Assembly: GCA_021201735.1 (NCBI GenBank)
Contig: JAJQEJ010000044.1
Span: 1-41,838 of the forward strand
Source: Oscillospiraceae bacterium
GTDB lineage: Bacteria > Bacillota > Clostridia > Oscillospirales > Oscillospiraceae
DNA length: 41,838 nt
Reading direction: 5' to 3'
Positions 1-9,500 of this stretch are shown in pieces. A program made the position numbers and the translations under genes. Under the pieces are notes generated by a model that saw nothing but the letters and a program-made list of their open reading frames with translations, searched no databases and was not told the DNA's origin. Each line of letters starts with the position of its first letter. Position 1 is the stretch's first letter.

Positions 1-1329
1 TGCGTTGCGGGCACCGCTGCATGATGCAGTGATGCCCGCTTTGTCTTCGGTCTGGCCGCCGCCTTCATAGGCGGCGGCGTTTCCGGTAAAGGTACTGTTG
101 GAAATTTCCATGTCACCAAAATACGAGACCACTCCGCCGCCACGACTGGTTATTGCGTCGATGCCGGGTGCCTCATTACCCACAAATTGACTGCCGGTGA
201 TGCTCACAGCGCCACGCATGGCATATACCCCGCCGCCGAATGAGGTCGCAGTGTTATCAGTAAAATCGCAGCCGGATATATCAACATCTCCAAGCTCGGT
301 GTGTAGCCCCCCACCGCTTGTGCCTGCACTGCTATCGGCTGTTGCCGAATTATTTACAAAGGTGCTGTCGCTGATCGTCGTGGCACCCCGCGCATATGCG
401 CCGCCGCCATATGCGTTGCTGCCTGTGGCGGCTATTACTATATTATCCGCAAGGGTGCTGTTGTTGACAGTCAAAGCACCGTAAGCATACACACCGCCGC
501 CGCTGGCTGTGCCTGCAGTATTGGCGGCTCTGTTCCCCTGAAAGGTGCTTCCGCCTGTGATGGACACGTCGCCATAAGCTGTACTTGCACACACAGCACC
601 GCCGTATGCATAGCCGTTGCTGTCGGCTGCTGTTACCGTATTCTCCACAAAGGCGCTGTCGCTGACCGTCACGGCATTGTAAGCAAATACAGCACCGCCG
701 CAGGCATAGGTAGGCGCAGTGGCTGTATTGCCGCTCAATTCACTGCTGGTAATAGCAACGCTGCCTGCTGCCGAAAATACGCCGCCGCCATACATGACTG
801 CCGTATTATCGGCAATGGTGCTTTGCATAATTTCCACATGGCTTCCCACACGAATGCCGCCGCCAGAATCGCCGCTATTGCAGTTCCGGATGTCTGCCCC
901 CTCTATCTTTAAGGTGCCGTCGCCGGTCGCCTCAATACCACCGGCATAGTCGCCGCCATCTAATGTGACATTCACAAACTTCAGTGTAAGTGTCACGCCG
1001 CTGTCAATATTAAACTTCAAATGGCGCTGGCCGACCGCCGGCTTCAGGGTTACAGGGTGAGCCGCATCCGCCCGGATTGTGACCGTTGCGTTTTGGGTGG
1101 CCTGAATGGTCAGCGGGGAAGGCAGAACGCCTCCGTTTAATGCGCCATCCAGATCCAGCACACCATCGCCGCCGCTTGTGACCGCCAGGTTTAACGTTGC
1201 ATAAAAATCATTCATACTGCTCACGGACGCTGAATACGCATGTGCCGTCATGCCGCCCCATGTACAAAAAGACACAAAAGCAACCATGATGAGCAGCATA
1301 ACCAGGTGTTTGACATTTCGAACATTCAT
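1..1329 (-). CDS. Secreted beta-helix (Pmp-like repeat) surface protein, C-terminus cut by window edge
   Basis: The frame is open for 443 codons from an ATG at 1327-1329 to the left edge, so the C-terminus is missing. The ATG follows an AGAGGGAG ribosome binding site. The N-terminus (MNVRNVKHLVMLLIMVAFVS, ending near AHA) is a signal peptide. From about residue 100 the protein consists of short repeats with the pattern F/S-x-x-N-x-A-x-x-x-GGG-I/V, the GGxI/FxxN signature of chlamydial polymorphic membrane proteins and other right-handed parallel beta-helices. The start lies 29 bp beyond the stop of the next gene (1359-6059) on the same strand, so the two are probably co-transcribed. By analogy with its two paralogues it may end in InlB-type repeats and SLH domains beyond the edge; this is inference. 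Likely role: cell-surface adhesion or matrix protein, ligand unknown. Confidence 0.85.
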   Translation of the reverse strand, partial: MNVRNVKHLVMLLIMVAFVSFCTWGGMTAHAYSASVSSMNDFYATLNLAVTSGGDGVLDLDGALNGGVLPSPLTIQATQNATVTIRADAAHPVTLKPAVGQRHLKFNIDSGVTLTLKFVNVTLDGGDYAGGIEATGDGTLKIEGADIRNCNSGDSGGGIRVGSHVEIMQSTIADNTAVMYGGGVFSAAGSVAITSSELSGNTATAPTYACGGAVFAYNAVTVSDSAFVENTVTAADSNGYAYGGAVCASTAYGDVSITGGSTFQGNRAANTAGTASGGGVYAYGALTVNNSTLADNIVIAATGSNAYGGGAYARGATTISDSTFVNNSATADSSAGTSGGGLHTELGDVDISGCDFTDNTATSFGGGVYAMRGAVSITGSQFVGNEAPGIDAITSRGGGVVSYFGDMEISNSTFTGNAAAYEGGGQTEDKAGITASCSGARNA

Positions 1330-1358
1330 TGTTTTACTCCCTCTTATTGTGGCAGGTT

Positions 1359-4300
1359 TTAAGCATAGGAATAGGTCGTCCAGATCTCTTCCTGCGCGTC
1401 GTTCAGATCGTACTCATGGGTGTGGGACGCCTCCATAATATCGTAATACGCCCAGTAGGTATTGTCCAGATCGATATAGCTGTGCAGGCCGTCCGGCTCA
1501 TTGCCTTCCGCGAGCGAGCGATCCAGTACGCGGTTAATCAGCGTCACAGACTCCGCGCGGCTGATGCTCTGGTCCGGGCGGAAGGTGCCGTCGGCATAGC
1601 CCGTTATCCAGCCCTTCTCCGCGGCGCTGTTGATGTACTGCACCGCCCAATGACTCTCGCTCACGTCGCTGAATGCGTTGTCCGTCCCGAGCCACAGGGC
1701 GTCAAACCGGGACGCAATCGCCGCAAACTCGGCGCGCGATATCGGCGCGTCACCGCGGAAGGTACCGTCTTCATAGCCGAAGAGAATGCCGCGGTTCGTG
1801 AGATACGCAACCTCATGGTAATACCAGTTGCTCTGTGTCACATCGCCAAAAGAAATTGCATAATCGGTCTGCGCCTTGCCGTTCGCGTCGTCGATCAGGC
1901 GGTAGAAGATCGCCGCCGCCTCGGCGCGGGTCAGGTTCCCGTCCGGCTTGACGCTGTTGTCGGGGTAGCCCTGAATATACCAGATATGGTCGGTCGTCAA
2001 CGTGGCCAGGGGGACTTCTGTATCATAGAGTGTCTCCAGACTGCTGCCGCCGCTGGTGCTGGCGCTCCATCTGGCGTAGAGCTGCACATTCGCATCCCCC
2101 ATGGTAAACTGGGTGCCTGGGCGGAGCACTGTCCCGCCGCTCTCCGTCAGGGCCCAGCCAGAGAAGTAGTAGCCGCTCCTGCGCAGCAGGCCCGTGTTAT
2201 AAAGCACCGTCACCGTGTCGCCGGAATGATACAGTGTGCTGTCCACCGGCACATCGCCCGACGTCGCACCGTTGGGGTAATAGGTCACACGCAGGTACCC
2301 GTCGTCCTCCCCTTCCGTCCAGACGGCGTAGAGGGTGATGCTCGACCTGATGGTGACGGTGTCGCCCACGGCATAGCTTGTCCCGGTGCCGTCGGCGCTT
2401 GTGTTCCAGCCGCGCAGCGTATACCCGCTATAGGAAATGCCGGTATCCGTGCCGGACAGGACGCTGTAGCTTGTTCCGCTGGAAATGCCGGAATCCCGAT
2501 AGCTGCCCGTCCCGCCGTTTGCGTTGTAGGTAACGGAATAGGTGGTGCTTCCGGTGCTTCCGCTGTCCTTTTTCCACTGGGCATAGAGTGTCAAATTCTG
2601 GTCAATCGTTTGGATCACCGCACCCGCCGCATAGCCGGTACCGCTTCCATCCGCCGCTGTATTCCAGCCTGTAAAGGTGTAGCCGGAACGGCTGATGCCG
2701 GCAGCACTGGCGGAAAGCACCGTGTAGTTGCTGGCCGCATGATCGGCATACGGGCCGCCGGTGCCTTCATTTGCCTGATAAGTGACGATATAGTATTGCG
2801 CTCCATCCGTGTAGTTGATGTCGAAGTTATTCAGGGGATGCGCATGGACTAATCCCGTGGGGCTGACGCTGGTAAATTGAATATCAGGATAGGTAGAGGT
2901 GTCCGCCGGGGGCTCGTAAAGGGCCTGGGCGGTGTTGCCGGTAAAGACTGTATTCGCAGCGGTTTTTACGTTCTGGTAAGTTGTGTCTTCTGTGTAAATT
3001 GCGCCGCCGTCACCTGCTGTAGCGCAATTGCCTGTGAACGTACCTGCACCGCTGACCGTGAAACTTGCATCGATGCATACATACACCGCGCCGCCATCGG
3101 AATTGGCGCTGTTATGGTCAAATGCTGCGCCGCCGGTGACATTGACAGGGGTTTCATAGGTATACAATCCCGCCCCATATTCCGCTGTATTCGCTTTCAA
3201 TATGTTATTGGTGCCGCTTATGGTCACGGTATGATAGTCGCTGTCGGTACATATACCGCCGCCATACGTGGCCGAGTTGCCATCAAAGGTACAGCCATCG
3301 CGGATGGTCAGGTCAGAAGCGGCTGTAAAAATACCGCCGCCGTAATCTGCGCTGTTTTTGGTAAATGTGCTACCGCTTATATCTGCGGCCTTGCTATACT
3401 GATTGCTGTAATATGTGAATATGCCGCCGCCGGAGTCTACGGCAATGTTTTCTGTAAAGCTGCTATCCACTACGGCTATCGCGCCGGTGTGTGCGTATAT
3501 GCCCCCGCCCGCGCTGGACGCAGCGGTAACATAATTGCCTTCAAAGCTGCTGTTTTCTACAGTGATATCTCCGCTTTGGCTGTACACGCCGCCGCCGGAG
3601 CTTACGGCAGAGTTTCCGATGAAGACGCTGTCACCGGTAATTTTCACAGGTACGGCAGAGGTCCAGACACCGCCGCCAAGCGCTGAGGCCGTATTGTTTT
3701 CAAAACAGCTCGCTCCATCTATTACAACAGGCCCGCCAGTAACACCGCCGCTGGCTAGGCTGGCGCTGGCTACGCCGCCACCGTTTTTGGCGGTGTTCCG
3801 GATCAATTGACTGCCGGCTACAGTGATGGTTCCGCAGGTTTCATCTATTCCGCCGCCGGTATTGGTGGCCGTGTTGGATGTAAAGGTACTGCTATTTACA
3901 CTCAAACTGCCGTATCCTACGCTGATCCCTCCGCCACAGCCGGCAGTGCCTGTTCCATTGGCTACATTTCCTGTGAAGGTGCTGTCCGACACGATAGTGG
4001 TACCGCTTACGCTTATTCCACCGCCGGATGAGGCAGTATTACCCTCGAAGCTGCTCGTCTTAATCGTGACAATCAGGCTGGTTTGCGTGGAGACCGGTGT
4101 GTACAGGCCGCCGCCAGAACTGGTTGCCACGTTATTTTTTAAGCTGCAGTCTTCGATCGTCAAATCACCAGCACCATGTATGCGTATACCACCGCCGTAA
4201 GCTGCCTGGTTATCTTCCAATGCACTACCGCTGATTGTCAAATCGGCCGCGTATATACCACCGCCGGTAAGTGCCTGGTTTTCTTTAAATGTGCTGTCAT

Positions 4301-6059
4301 TTATGGTGACACTACCTAATTGGCTGCTTACCATGCTATATAACGCTCCGCCGCCATAACTGGATGTGCTGGAAGTATAGGTCATATTCGCGGCGGCCTT
4401 GTTCTCGTTGAAGCTGCTTCCGCGAATCGTTATGTCGGTGTCCGTATAGATACCGCCACCAGATTGGCCGGCCTCATTATCTGTAAAGCTGCTGTCAATC
4501 ACATCCAGTGCGGAGCCTGCATATATGCCCCCGCCAGATTCACCGGCTATATTGTGTTCAAACGTACTGTCGGTAACGATAGCATGGTTATCGGTGACTG
4601 TTTGAGGGTCGGTGCTATAAGGATTGCCGTATATGTATATGCCGCCGCCAGCGGTAGTGGCTGTATTGTCGGTGAAGGTGGTAGCACCGATCTCAACCTC
4701 TACACGCTCAGCGTGTATGGCGCCACCGTAGAGATCTGCGACGTTCTCTGTGAATTTGCAATTGCTGATCGTAAGTACGCCGTCAGCAGTAGGTGTTGAT
4801 TGCGGATAATAGTAGGCATATATCGCGCCGCCATACGTGGCGGCGGTATTTTCAGTAAATTCACTGTCGATGAGCGTAATGTCCGTATTATAGACCTTAA
4901 CAGCGCCCCCGGACGTGGAGAGGGCTTTATTCCCTGTAAATACACAATGGTCTTTGATTGTCAAATCAACATTAAATGCGGAAATAGCACCCCCGGTCGA
5001 CGCCTCATTGCGCGTAAAGGTACACCCGGTTATTGTTGTTGTATTGTTTTGCGTATCTATCGCGCCGGTTCCGCCAACAGCCGTATTTTCGGTAAACGTA
5101 CAGTCTGATATTTCGATATCACCGTAAGCATATCCGTTTATTTCATTGGTCCCCGATGCGGATATAGCGCCGTTGCCATAGTCCGCCTCGTTGCCTGTAA
5201 AATCACTGCCGGATATAGTCATGTTGCAAGCGCTTGCGCAAATCGCGCCGGCAGTGCCGCCGTATACAGAGTATAAGGTGCCATGGTTTCCATCAAAGGC
5301 AGAGTCAATAATCTCTATGTCAGTGATAGCGGCGAAAATGGCACCGCCGGATAGGGCAGCGTTATCATGGAATATGCCATTGGTGATCTGCAGGTTACCG
5401 CTTTTTATATATATTGCACCACCATCAAAAGGGCTAGATTCGTAAGGCGTATATGTTGCCGTGACTGAGTTACTCTCAAAGGAGGTGCCGTCAATGGTGA
5501 CATCTGATGATATGGCATATATGCCGCCGCCGGCGGAGGCGGCACGGTTTCCTGTAATACTGCCGCCGTTTATGGTCACGGAGCTGGCACTTTCCGCGTA
5601 TATCGCTCCGCCGTATGCATTGCCATAGCTGCCATAGCAGTTTTCTATCGTAACGTCGTCAAGATTGAGTGTACCGCCGCTGACCTTGATGCCGCCGCCG
5701 CTGTTGCTGCCGTCAAGTGCAATCTCTTGAAGCGTGAGCGTGGCGGAGGCGGGGACAATAAAATGCCGCGACAACATGCCTCCTGGGATAATCAGCGTTT
5801 CAGCACCGCTGAGGCTTGTTATGGTGACGTCAGCCCCGGAAGGGATGCTTAACGTTCCTGAGAGCGTGATATCGTTTTGGATTATGATAATGTCATTTGA
5901 AGTTGCACTGGAGATCGCTGACTGAATATCCGCTTCGCTTGATACGATTAAGTCGGTCGCATGAACGGATAGCGTAAGCCCGGCAATGATAAGCACGCAT
6001 GCGACAGCAAAAGCAAATAAGAACGCTATGCTATGCATCTTTTCTCTTCTTCTGGACAT
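1359..6059 (-). CDS. Giant SLH-anchored beta-helix surface protein (1566 aa)
   Basis: A signal peptide spans about residues 1-34 (cleavage near VHA). Residues about 40-1075 hold dozens of 20-30 residue units with F-x-x-N-x-A and GGGIY/GGAIY motifs, predicted to stack as a right-handed parallel beta-helix. Three InlB/Listeria-Bacteroides type repeats follow (about 1086-1330, VTYNANGGTG ... GWNTxADGxGT ... LYAxW), then three SLH domains (about 1345-1530, for example GYPDNSVKPDGNLTRAEA), which in Gram-positives bind pyruvylated wall polymer. There is no LPXTG signal. The start is supported by AGGAGG at 6069-6074, nine bases upstream. The C-terminal 1.2 kb is nearly identical to that of the neighbouring paralogue. 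Secreted and wall-anchored; the ligand cannot be read from the sequence. The repeats are rich in GGN glycine codons, giving the plus strand a striking gccgcc periodicity. Confidence 0.92.
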   Translation of the reverse strand: MSRRREKMHSIAFLFAFAVACVLIIAGLTLSVHATDLIVSSEADIQSAISSATSNDIIIIQNDITLSGTLSIPSGADVTITSLSGAETLIIPGGMLSRHFIVPASATLTLQEIALDGSNSGGGIKVSGGTLNLDDVTIENCYGSYGNAYGGAIYAESASSVTINGGSITGNRAASAGGGIYAISSDVTIDGTSFESNSVTATYTPYESSPFDGGAIYIKSGNLQITNGIFHDNAALSGGAIFAAITDIEIIDSAFDGNHGTLYSVYGGTAGAICASACNMTISGSDFTGNEADYGNGAISASGTNEINGYAYGDIEISDCTFTENTAVGGTGAIDTQNNTTTITGCTFTRNEASTGGAISAFNVDLTIKDHCVFTGNKALSTSGGAVKVYNTDITLIDSEFTENTAATYGGAIYAYYYPQSTPTADGVLTISNCKFTENVADLYGGAIHAERVEVEIGATTFTDNTATTAGGGIYIYGNPYSTDPQTVTDNHAIVTDSTFEHNIAGESGGGIYAGSALDVIDSSFTDNEAGQSGGGIYTDTDITIRGSSFNENKAAANMTYTSSTSSYGGGALYSMVSSQLGSVTINDSTFKENQALTGGGIYAADLTISGSALEDNQAAYGGGIRIHGAGDLTIEDCSLKNNVATSSGGGLYTPVSTQTSLIVTIKTSSFEGNTASSGGGISVSGTTIVSDSTFTGNVANGTGTAGCGGGISVGYGSLSVNSSTFTSNTATNTGGGIDETCGTITVAGSQLIRNTAKNGGGVASASLASGGVTGGPVVIDGASCFENNTASALGGGVWTSAVPVKITGDSVFIGNSAVSSGGGVYSQSGDITVENSSFEGNYVTAASSAGGGIYAHTGAIAVVDSSFTENIAVDSGGGIFTYYSNQYSKAADISGSTFTKNSADYGGGIFTAASDLTIRDGCTFDGNSATYGGGICTDSDYHTVTISGTNNILKANTAEYGAGLYTYETPVNVTGGAAFDHNSANSDGGAVYVCIDASFTVSGAGTFTGNCATAGDGGAIYTEDTTYQNVKTAANTVFTGNTAQALYEPPADTSTYPDIQFTSVSPTGLVHAHPLNNFDINYTDGAQYYIVTYQANEGTGGPYADHAASNYTVLSASAAGISRSGYTFTGWNTAADGSGTGYAAGAVIQTIDQNLTLYAQWKKDSGSTGSTTYSVTYNANGGTGSYRDSGISSGTSYSVLSGTDTGISYSGYTLRGWNTSADGTGTSYAVGDTVTIRSSITLYAVWTEGEDDGYLRVTYYPNGATSGDVPVDSTLYHSGDTVTVLYNTGLLRRSGYYFSGWALTESGGTVLRPGTQFTMGDANVQLYARWSASTSGGSSLETLYDTEVPLATLTTDHIWYIQGYPDNSVKPDGNLTRAEAAAIFYRLIDDANGKAQTDYAISFGDVTQSNWYYHEVAYLTNRGILFGYEDGTFRGDAPISRAEFAAIASRFDALWLGTDNAFSDVSESHWAVQYINSAAEKGWITGYADGTFRPDQSISRAESVTLINRVLDRSLAEGNEPDGLHSYIDLDNTYWAYYDIMEASHTHEYDLNDAQEEIWTTYSYA
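1372..2553. repeat. Long direct repeat, copy 1 (InlB repeat plus SLH coding segment)
   Basis: This segment matches 6603-7784 at a constant offset of 5231 without gaps. Reading base by base, 1555-2531 is identical to 6786-7762 (977 bp). Divergence starts only below 1555, in the last about 60 codons, and above 2553, in the linker ahead of the InlB repeats. The abrupt edges fit recent duplication or gene conversion. Confidence 0.95.
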
Positions 6060-6182
6060 CTGATATTTCCTCCTAGCTGATACTCTTTACAATATAAAGT
6101 TTGCACCTGATAACGCGGTAATACGAAAGGGAGCAGGGGCGGCAGAGGCAAACTGGATGATTTTCTCTAAAAATCCCTCCTT

Positions 6183-6202
6183 TTGCTCAGTATTTTGAGC
6201 AA
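6183..6202. promoter_or_regulatory. Inverted repeat in the divergent promoter region, possible XRE operator
   Basis: TTGCTCA at 6183-6189 and TGAGCAA at 6196-6202 form perfect 7-bp arms around a 6-bp centre. The site lies between the divergently read surface-protein gene (start 6059) and the XRE regulator gene (start 6271). A dyad of this size is typical of a small helix-turn-helix regulator. That the neighbouring XRE protein binds here is inference. Confidence 0.45.
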
Positions 6203-6231
6203 CTATAAAGAAAGTATAACATATAATTTCC

Positions 6232-6260
6232 TTGATTGCACTGTGTTTTTTGTATATAGT
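6232..6260 (+). promoter_or_regulatory. Putative promoter of the XRE regulator gene
   Basis: TTGATT (6232-6237) and TATAGT (6255-6260) are spaced by 17 bases. Transcription would start only a few bases before the ATG at 6271, so either the message has almost no leader or a different upstream promoter is used; TATAAT at 6222-6227 is an alternative -10 with a poor -35. Confidence 0.4.
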
Positions 6261-6270
6261 GAGGTTTTTT

Positions 6271-6516
6271 ATGCAGAAGCTGCGACAGGATGTAAATATG
6301 GGAAAGAATCTACGCATTTTGAGAATGAAGGCGCAGCTTACCCAGTCACAGGTTGCTGCTAAGCTGCAGGTTTCAGGAAGCGACATTACGCGTTCAGTTT
6401 ATTCCAGATATGAGACAGGCGAACTGAATATCAAAGCCAGCGACTTGATTCGGCTGAAAAAAATTTTTTATTGCCAATATGACGATTTTTTTGTCGGGCT
6501 TCTGGATGAAAGCTGA
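6271..6516 (+). CDS. Small XRE-family helix-turn-helix regulator
   Basis: An 81-residue protein made almost only of one XRE/Cro-type helix-turn-helix: residues about 10-65 include LRILRMKAQLTQSQVAAKL and the recognition-helix region SRYETGEL, ending in an acidic YDDFF tail. I chose the ATG at 6271 because the N-terminus MQKLRQDVNMGKNLR resembles that of related small clostridial regulators and GTGAGG lies just upstream. The frame extends to an ATG at 6232, and ATG 6298 is also possible. It is the only plus-strand gene among three large minus-strand surface-protein genes. It may regulate them, perhaps through the inverted repeat at 6183-6202, but the sequence does not prove this. It converges on the next surface-protein gene and the two share a terminator. 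Confidence 0.85.
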   Translation: MQKLRQDVNMGKNLRILRMKAQLTQSQVAAKLQVSGSDITRSVYSRYETGELNIKASDLIRLKKIFYCQYDDFFVGLLDES

Positions 6517-6531
6517 CATATTGACATCCTC

Positions 6532-6577
6532 AAAAAAGCTGCCGCAGGCCGGACAGCCTGCGGCAGCTTTTTTTTTT
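6532..6577. terminator. Bidirectional intrinsic terminator
   Basis: GCTGCCGCAGGC (6538-6549) pairs with GCCTGCGGCAGC (6556-6567) around a 6-base loop. An A-run precedes it and a run of ten T follows (6568-6577). It lies between the convergent XRE gene and the surface-protein gene ending at 6584, so it can serve both. Confidence 0.93.
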
Positions 6578-6583
6578 CGTTAC

Positions 6584-9500
6584 TCATCCCTGTGCGTAGG
6601 AATAGGTCGTCCAGACCTCCTCCTGCGCGTCGTTCCTCTCATAATCATGTGTGTGGGACGCCTCCATAATATCGTAGTACGCCCAGTAGGTATTGTCCAG
6701 ATCGATATAGCTGTGCAGGCCGTCCGGCTCGTTGCCTGCCGTGAGCGACCGGCCCAACACCCGGTTGATGAGCGTCACCGCCTCTGCGCGGCTGATGCTC
6801 TGGTCCGGGCGGAAGGTGCCGTCGGCATAGCCCGTTATCCAGCCCTTCTCCGCGGCGCTGTTGATGTACTGCACCGCCCAATGACTCTCGCTCACGTCGC
6901 TGAATGCGTTGTCCGTCCCGAGCCACAGGGCGTCAAACCGGGACGCAATCGCCGCAAACTCGGCGCGCGATATCGGCGCGTCACCGCGGAAGGTACCGTC
7001 TTCATAGCCGAAGAGAATGCCGCGGTTCGTGAGATACGCAACCTCATGGTAATACCAGTTGCTCTGTGTCACATCGCCAAAAGAAATTGCATAATCGGTC
7101 TGCGCCTTGCCGTTCGCGTCGTCGATCAGGCGGTAGAAGATCGCCGCCGCCTCGGCGCGGGTCAGGTTCCCGTCCGGCTTGACGCTGTTGTCGGGGTAGC
7201 CCTGAATATACCAGATATGGTCGGTCGTCAACGTGGCCAGGGGGACTTCTGTATCATAGAGTGTCTCCAGACTGCTGCCGCCGCTGGTGCTGGCGCTCCA
7301 TCTGGCGTAGAGCTGCACATTCGCATCCCCCATGGTAAACTGGGTGCCTGGGCGGAGCACTGTCCCGCCGCTCTCCGTCAGGGCCCAGCCAGAGAAGTAG
7401 TAGCCGCTCCTGCGCAGCAGGCCCGTGTTATAAAGCACCGTCACCGTGTCGCCGGAATGATACAGTGTGCTGTCCACCGGCACATCGCCCGACGTCGCAC
7501 CGTTGGGGTAATAGGTCACACGCAGGTACCCGTCGTCCTCCCCTTCCGTCCAGACGGCGTAGAGGGTGATGCTCGACCTGATGGTGACGGTGTCGCCCAC
7601 GGCATAGCTTGTCCCGGTGCCGTCGGCGCTTGTGTTCCAGCCGCGCAGCGTATACCCGCTATAGGAAATGCCGGTATCCGTGCCGGACAGGACGCTGTAG
7701 CTTGTTCCGCTGGAAATGCCGGAATCCCGATAGCTGCCCGTCCCGCCGTTTGCGTTGTAGGTGACGGAATAGGTGGTGCTTCCGCCGCCGCCACCGCCGT
7801 TATAGCTCCACTGGGCGTAGAGCGTGGTGTCGCCCGTGACCGTTATGCTGGCACCCGCCGCGTAGGACGTACCACTGCCGTCGGCGGCTGTGTTCCATTT
7901 CTGGAAGGTGTAGCCGGAACGTGCTGTCAGGCCGGTATCGCCGTATCCTTTTACAGTGGACGCGTCGTTGTAGTAATACGGTCCTTCGCTGTATCCAGCG
8001 CCTCCAGAATAGTTATCGTCATACGTCAGGGTATAGTTGTGGTAATTAATATCATAGTTGTTGAGTGGATGGGTGACCGATGCATCACTCACTGACGCAA
8101 ATCCGAGCCATGTATACAGCGCCGCGTCTGTCGGCGGCGTGTACAGCCCATCGGCGGTATTTCCCGAAAATATGGTACTGGAATCTGTCTGGATACTTTG
8201 GTAATCCGTCGCTGCGATACAATAACCATCGGGGTAAGCTGTATAATCCCGTGTATAGATGGCGCCGCCCTCATCCCCGGCACTATTATTGATAATACTC
8301 ACATTGCCAGGCTGCGTAATCAGCTTCGCATCTTCCGCAATAAAAAACCCACCGCCGTTTTTAATGGATATGTTATCATGCACGGAAGCACTGTCCGATA
8401 AGGTCACTGTACTCTGTGACACCACGCCTGCCGACGACGTGTTCCCCTGTGCTGCCACCCCGCCGGCATTTTGTCTTGCGCTATTATAGGAGATATTGGC
8501 ACTATCGCTCATCGTGAGTTCGCTCATGATGAGGTATACACCGCCCCCTGCATTGGCTTCGTTGTTATGTATGGATACTTGATCGGATAGGGTGATGACA
8601 CTTGCATTTTGCGCGAAAATGCCGCCGCCAATGCTGTCCGCACAATCTGCCGATACATTATTAGAGACATCCGCATCGCCAAGAATAGATACCACACCTC
8701 CTGAGGCATAGATACCACTCCCTCTTGCGCCATTTAAAACAGCCCCCGTAGCAATGACCGCATCCGATCCGTCACAAGCATTGCCTTCGATCATGCCACC
8801 GGACATATTCATTTCCGCGCCCCAAATGTATGCACCACCACCCCTGTACTGCGCAGTGTTTCCCGTAATTGAGCCACCGAACATGTTAAATATGGCGTCA
8901 CTGGTTACAAATATGCCAGCACCGTCTGTCCCGTAGTTCCCCGAGATTTCACCATCATCATACATATTAAATTGCGCGTTAGCACCGGTGACAAATACAC
9001 CGCCGCCCATCCGGTACGTTGTTGCCGACTGATTCTCCCGAATCGCACCATCCTTCAGGTTAAATGTGCCGTTGGATATATAGACTCCGTTCCCGGAGCC
9101 CTTTTCTGCTTCATTGCCCTCAATCACCCCGGCAAAGTCCATATTAACCTGACAGGTGATTAGGTTCAGTCCTCCGCCATACGTTTCTGCCGTATTGCCT
9201 TTGATGATGCCGCCGTCAATCTCAATTGTGCTTCCTGTCGCGCTCACACCGCCACCAGTCGTGGCTCGACATTCTGTCACAGTAGCCACACCCATGATAA
9301 AGGTACTGTCCTTCAAATAGATACCGCCACCTAAACTGCCAGCCTCGCAGTCTTGTACCAACGCTCCGTCCCGCATCTGCAGGGTACCGCCGTTGCTGAC
9401 CATCACAGCGCCGCCGAAGCCGTCAGCAGTGACTCCCATATCCGTGGGCGCAATACAATCCTGTATCACCGCACCGTCATACATCATGAAACTGCCGCCG

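Noticed and set aside
1329-2852. Long plus-strand open frame (507 codons) opposite the SLH/InlB coding segment, with a near-identical one at 6479-8095
   Set aside because: Both are antisense shadows of the same duplicated segment. The minus strand encodes clear SLH and InlB domains, while the plus-strand translation has no recognisable domain and follows codon composition.
1-5700. Regular short repeats (gccgcc blocks about every 70-90 bp) resembling a CRISPR array
   Set aside because: The repeats are codons for Gly-Gly in the beta-helix units, are degenerate in sequence, and lie inside an open coding frame.
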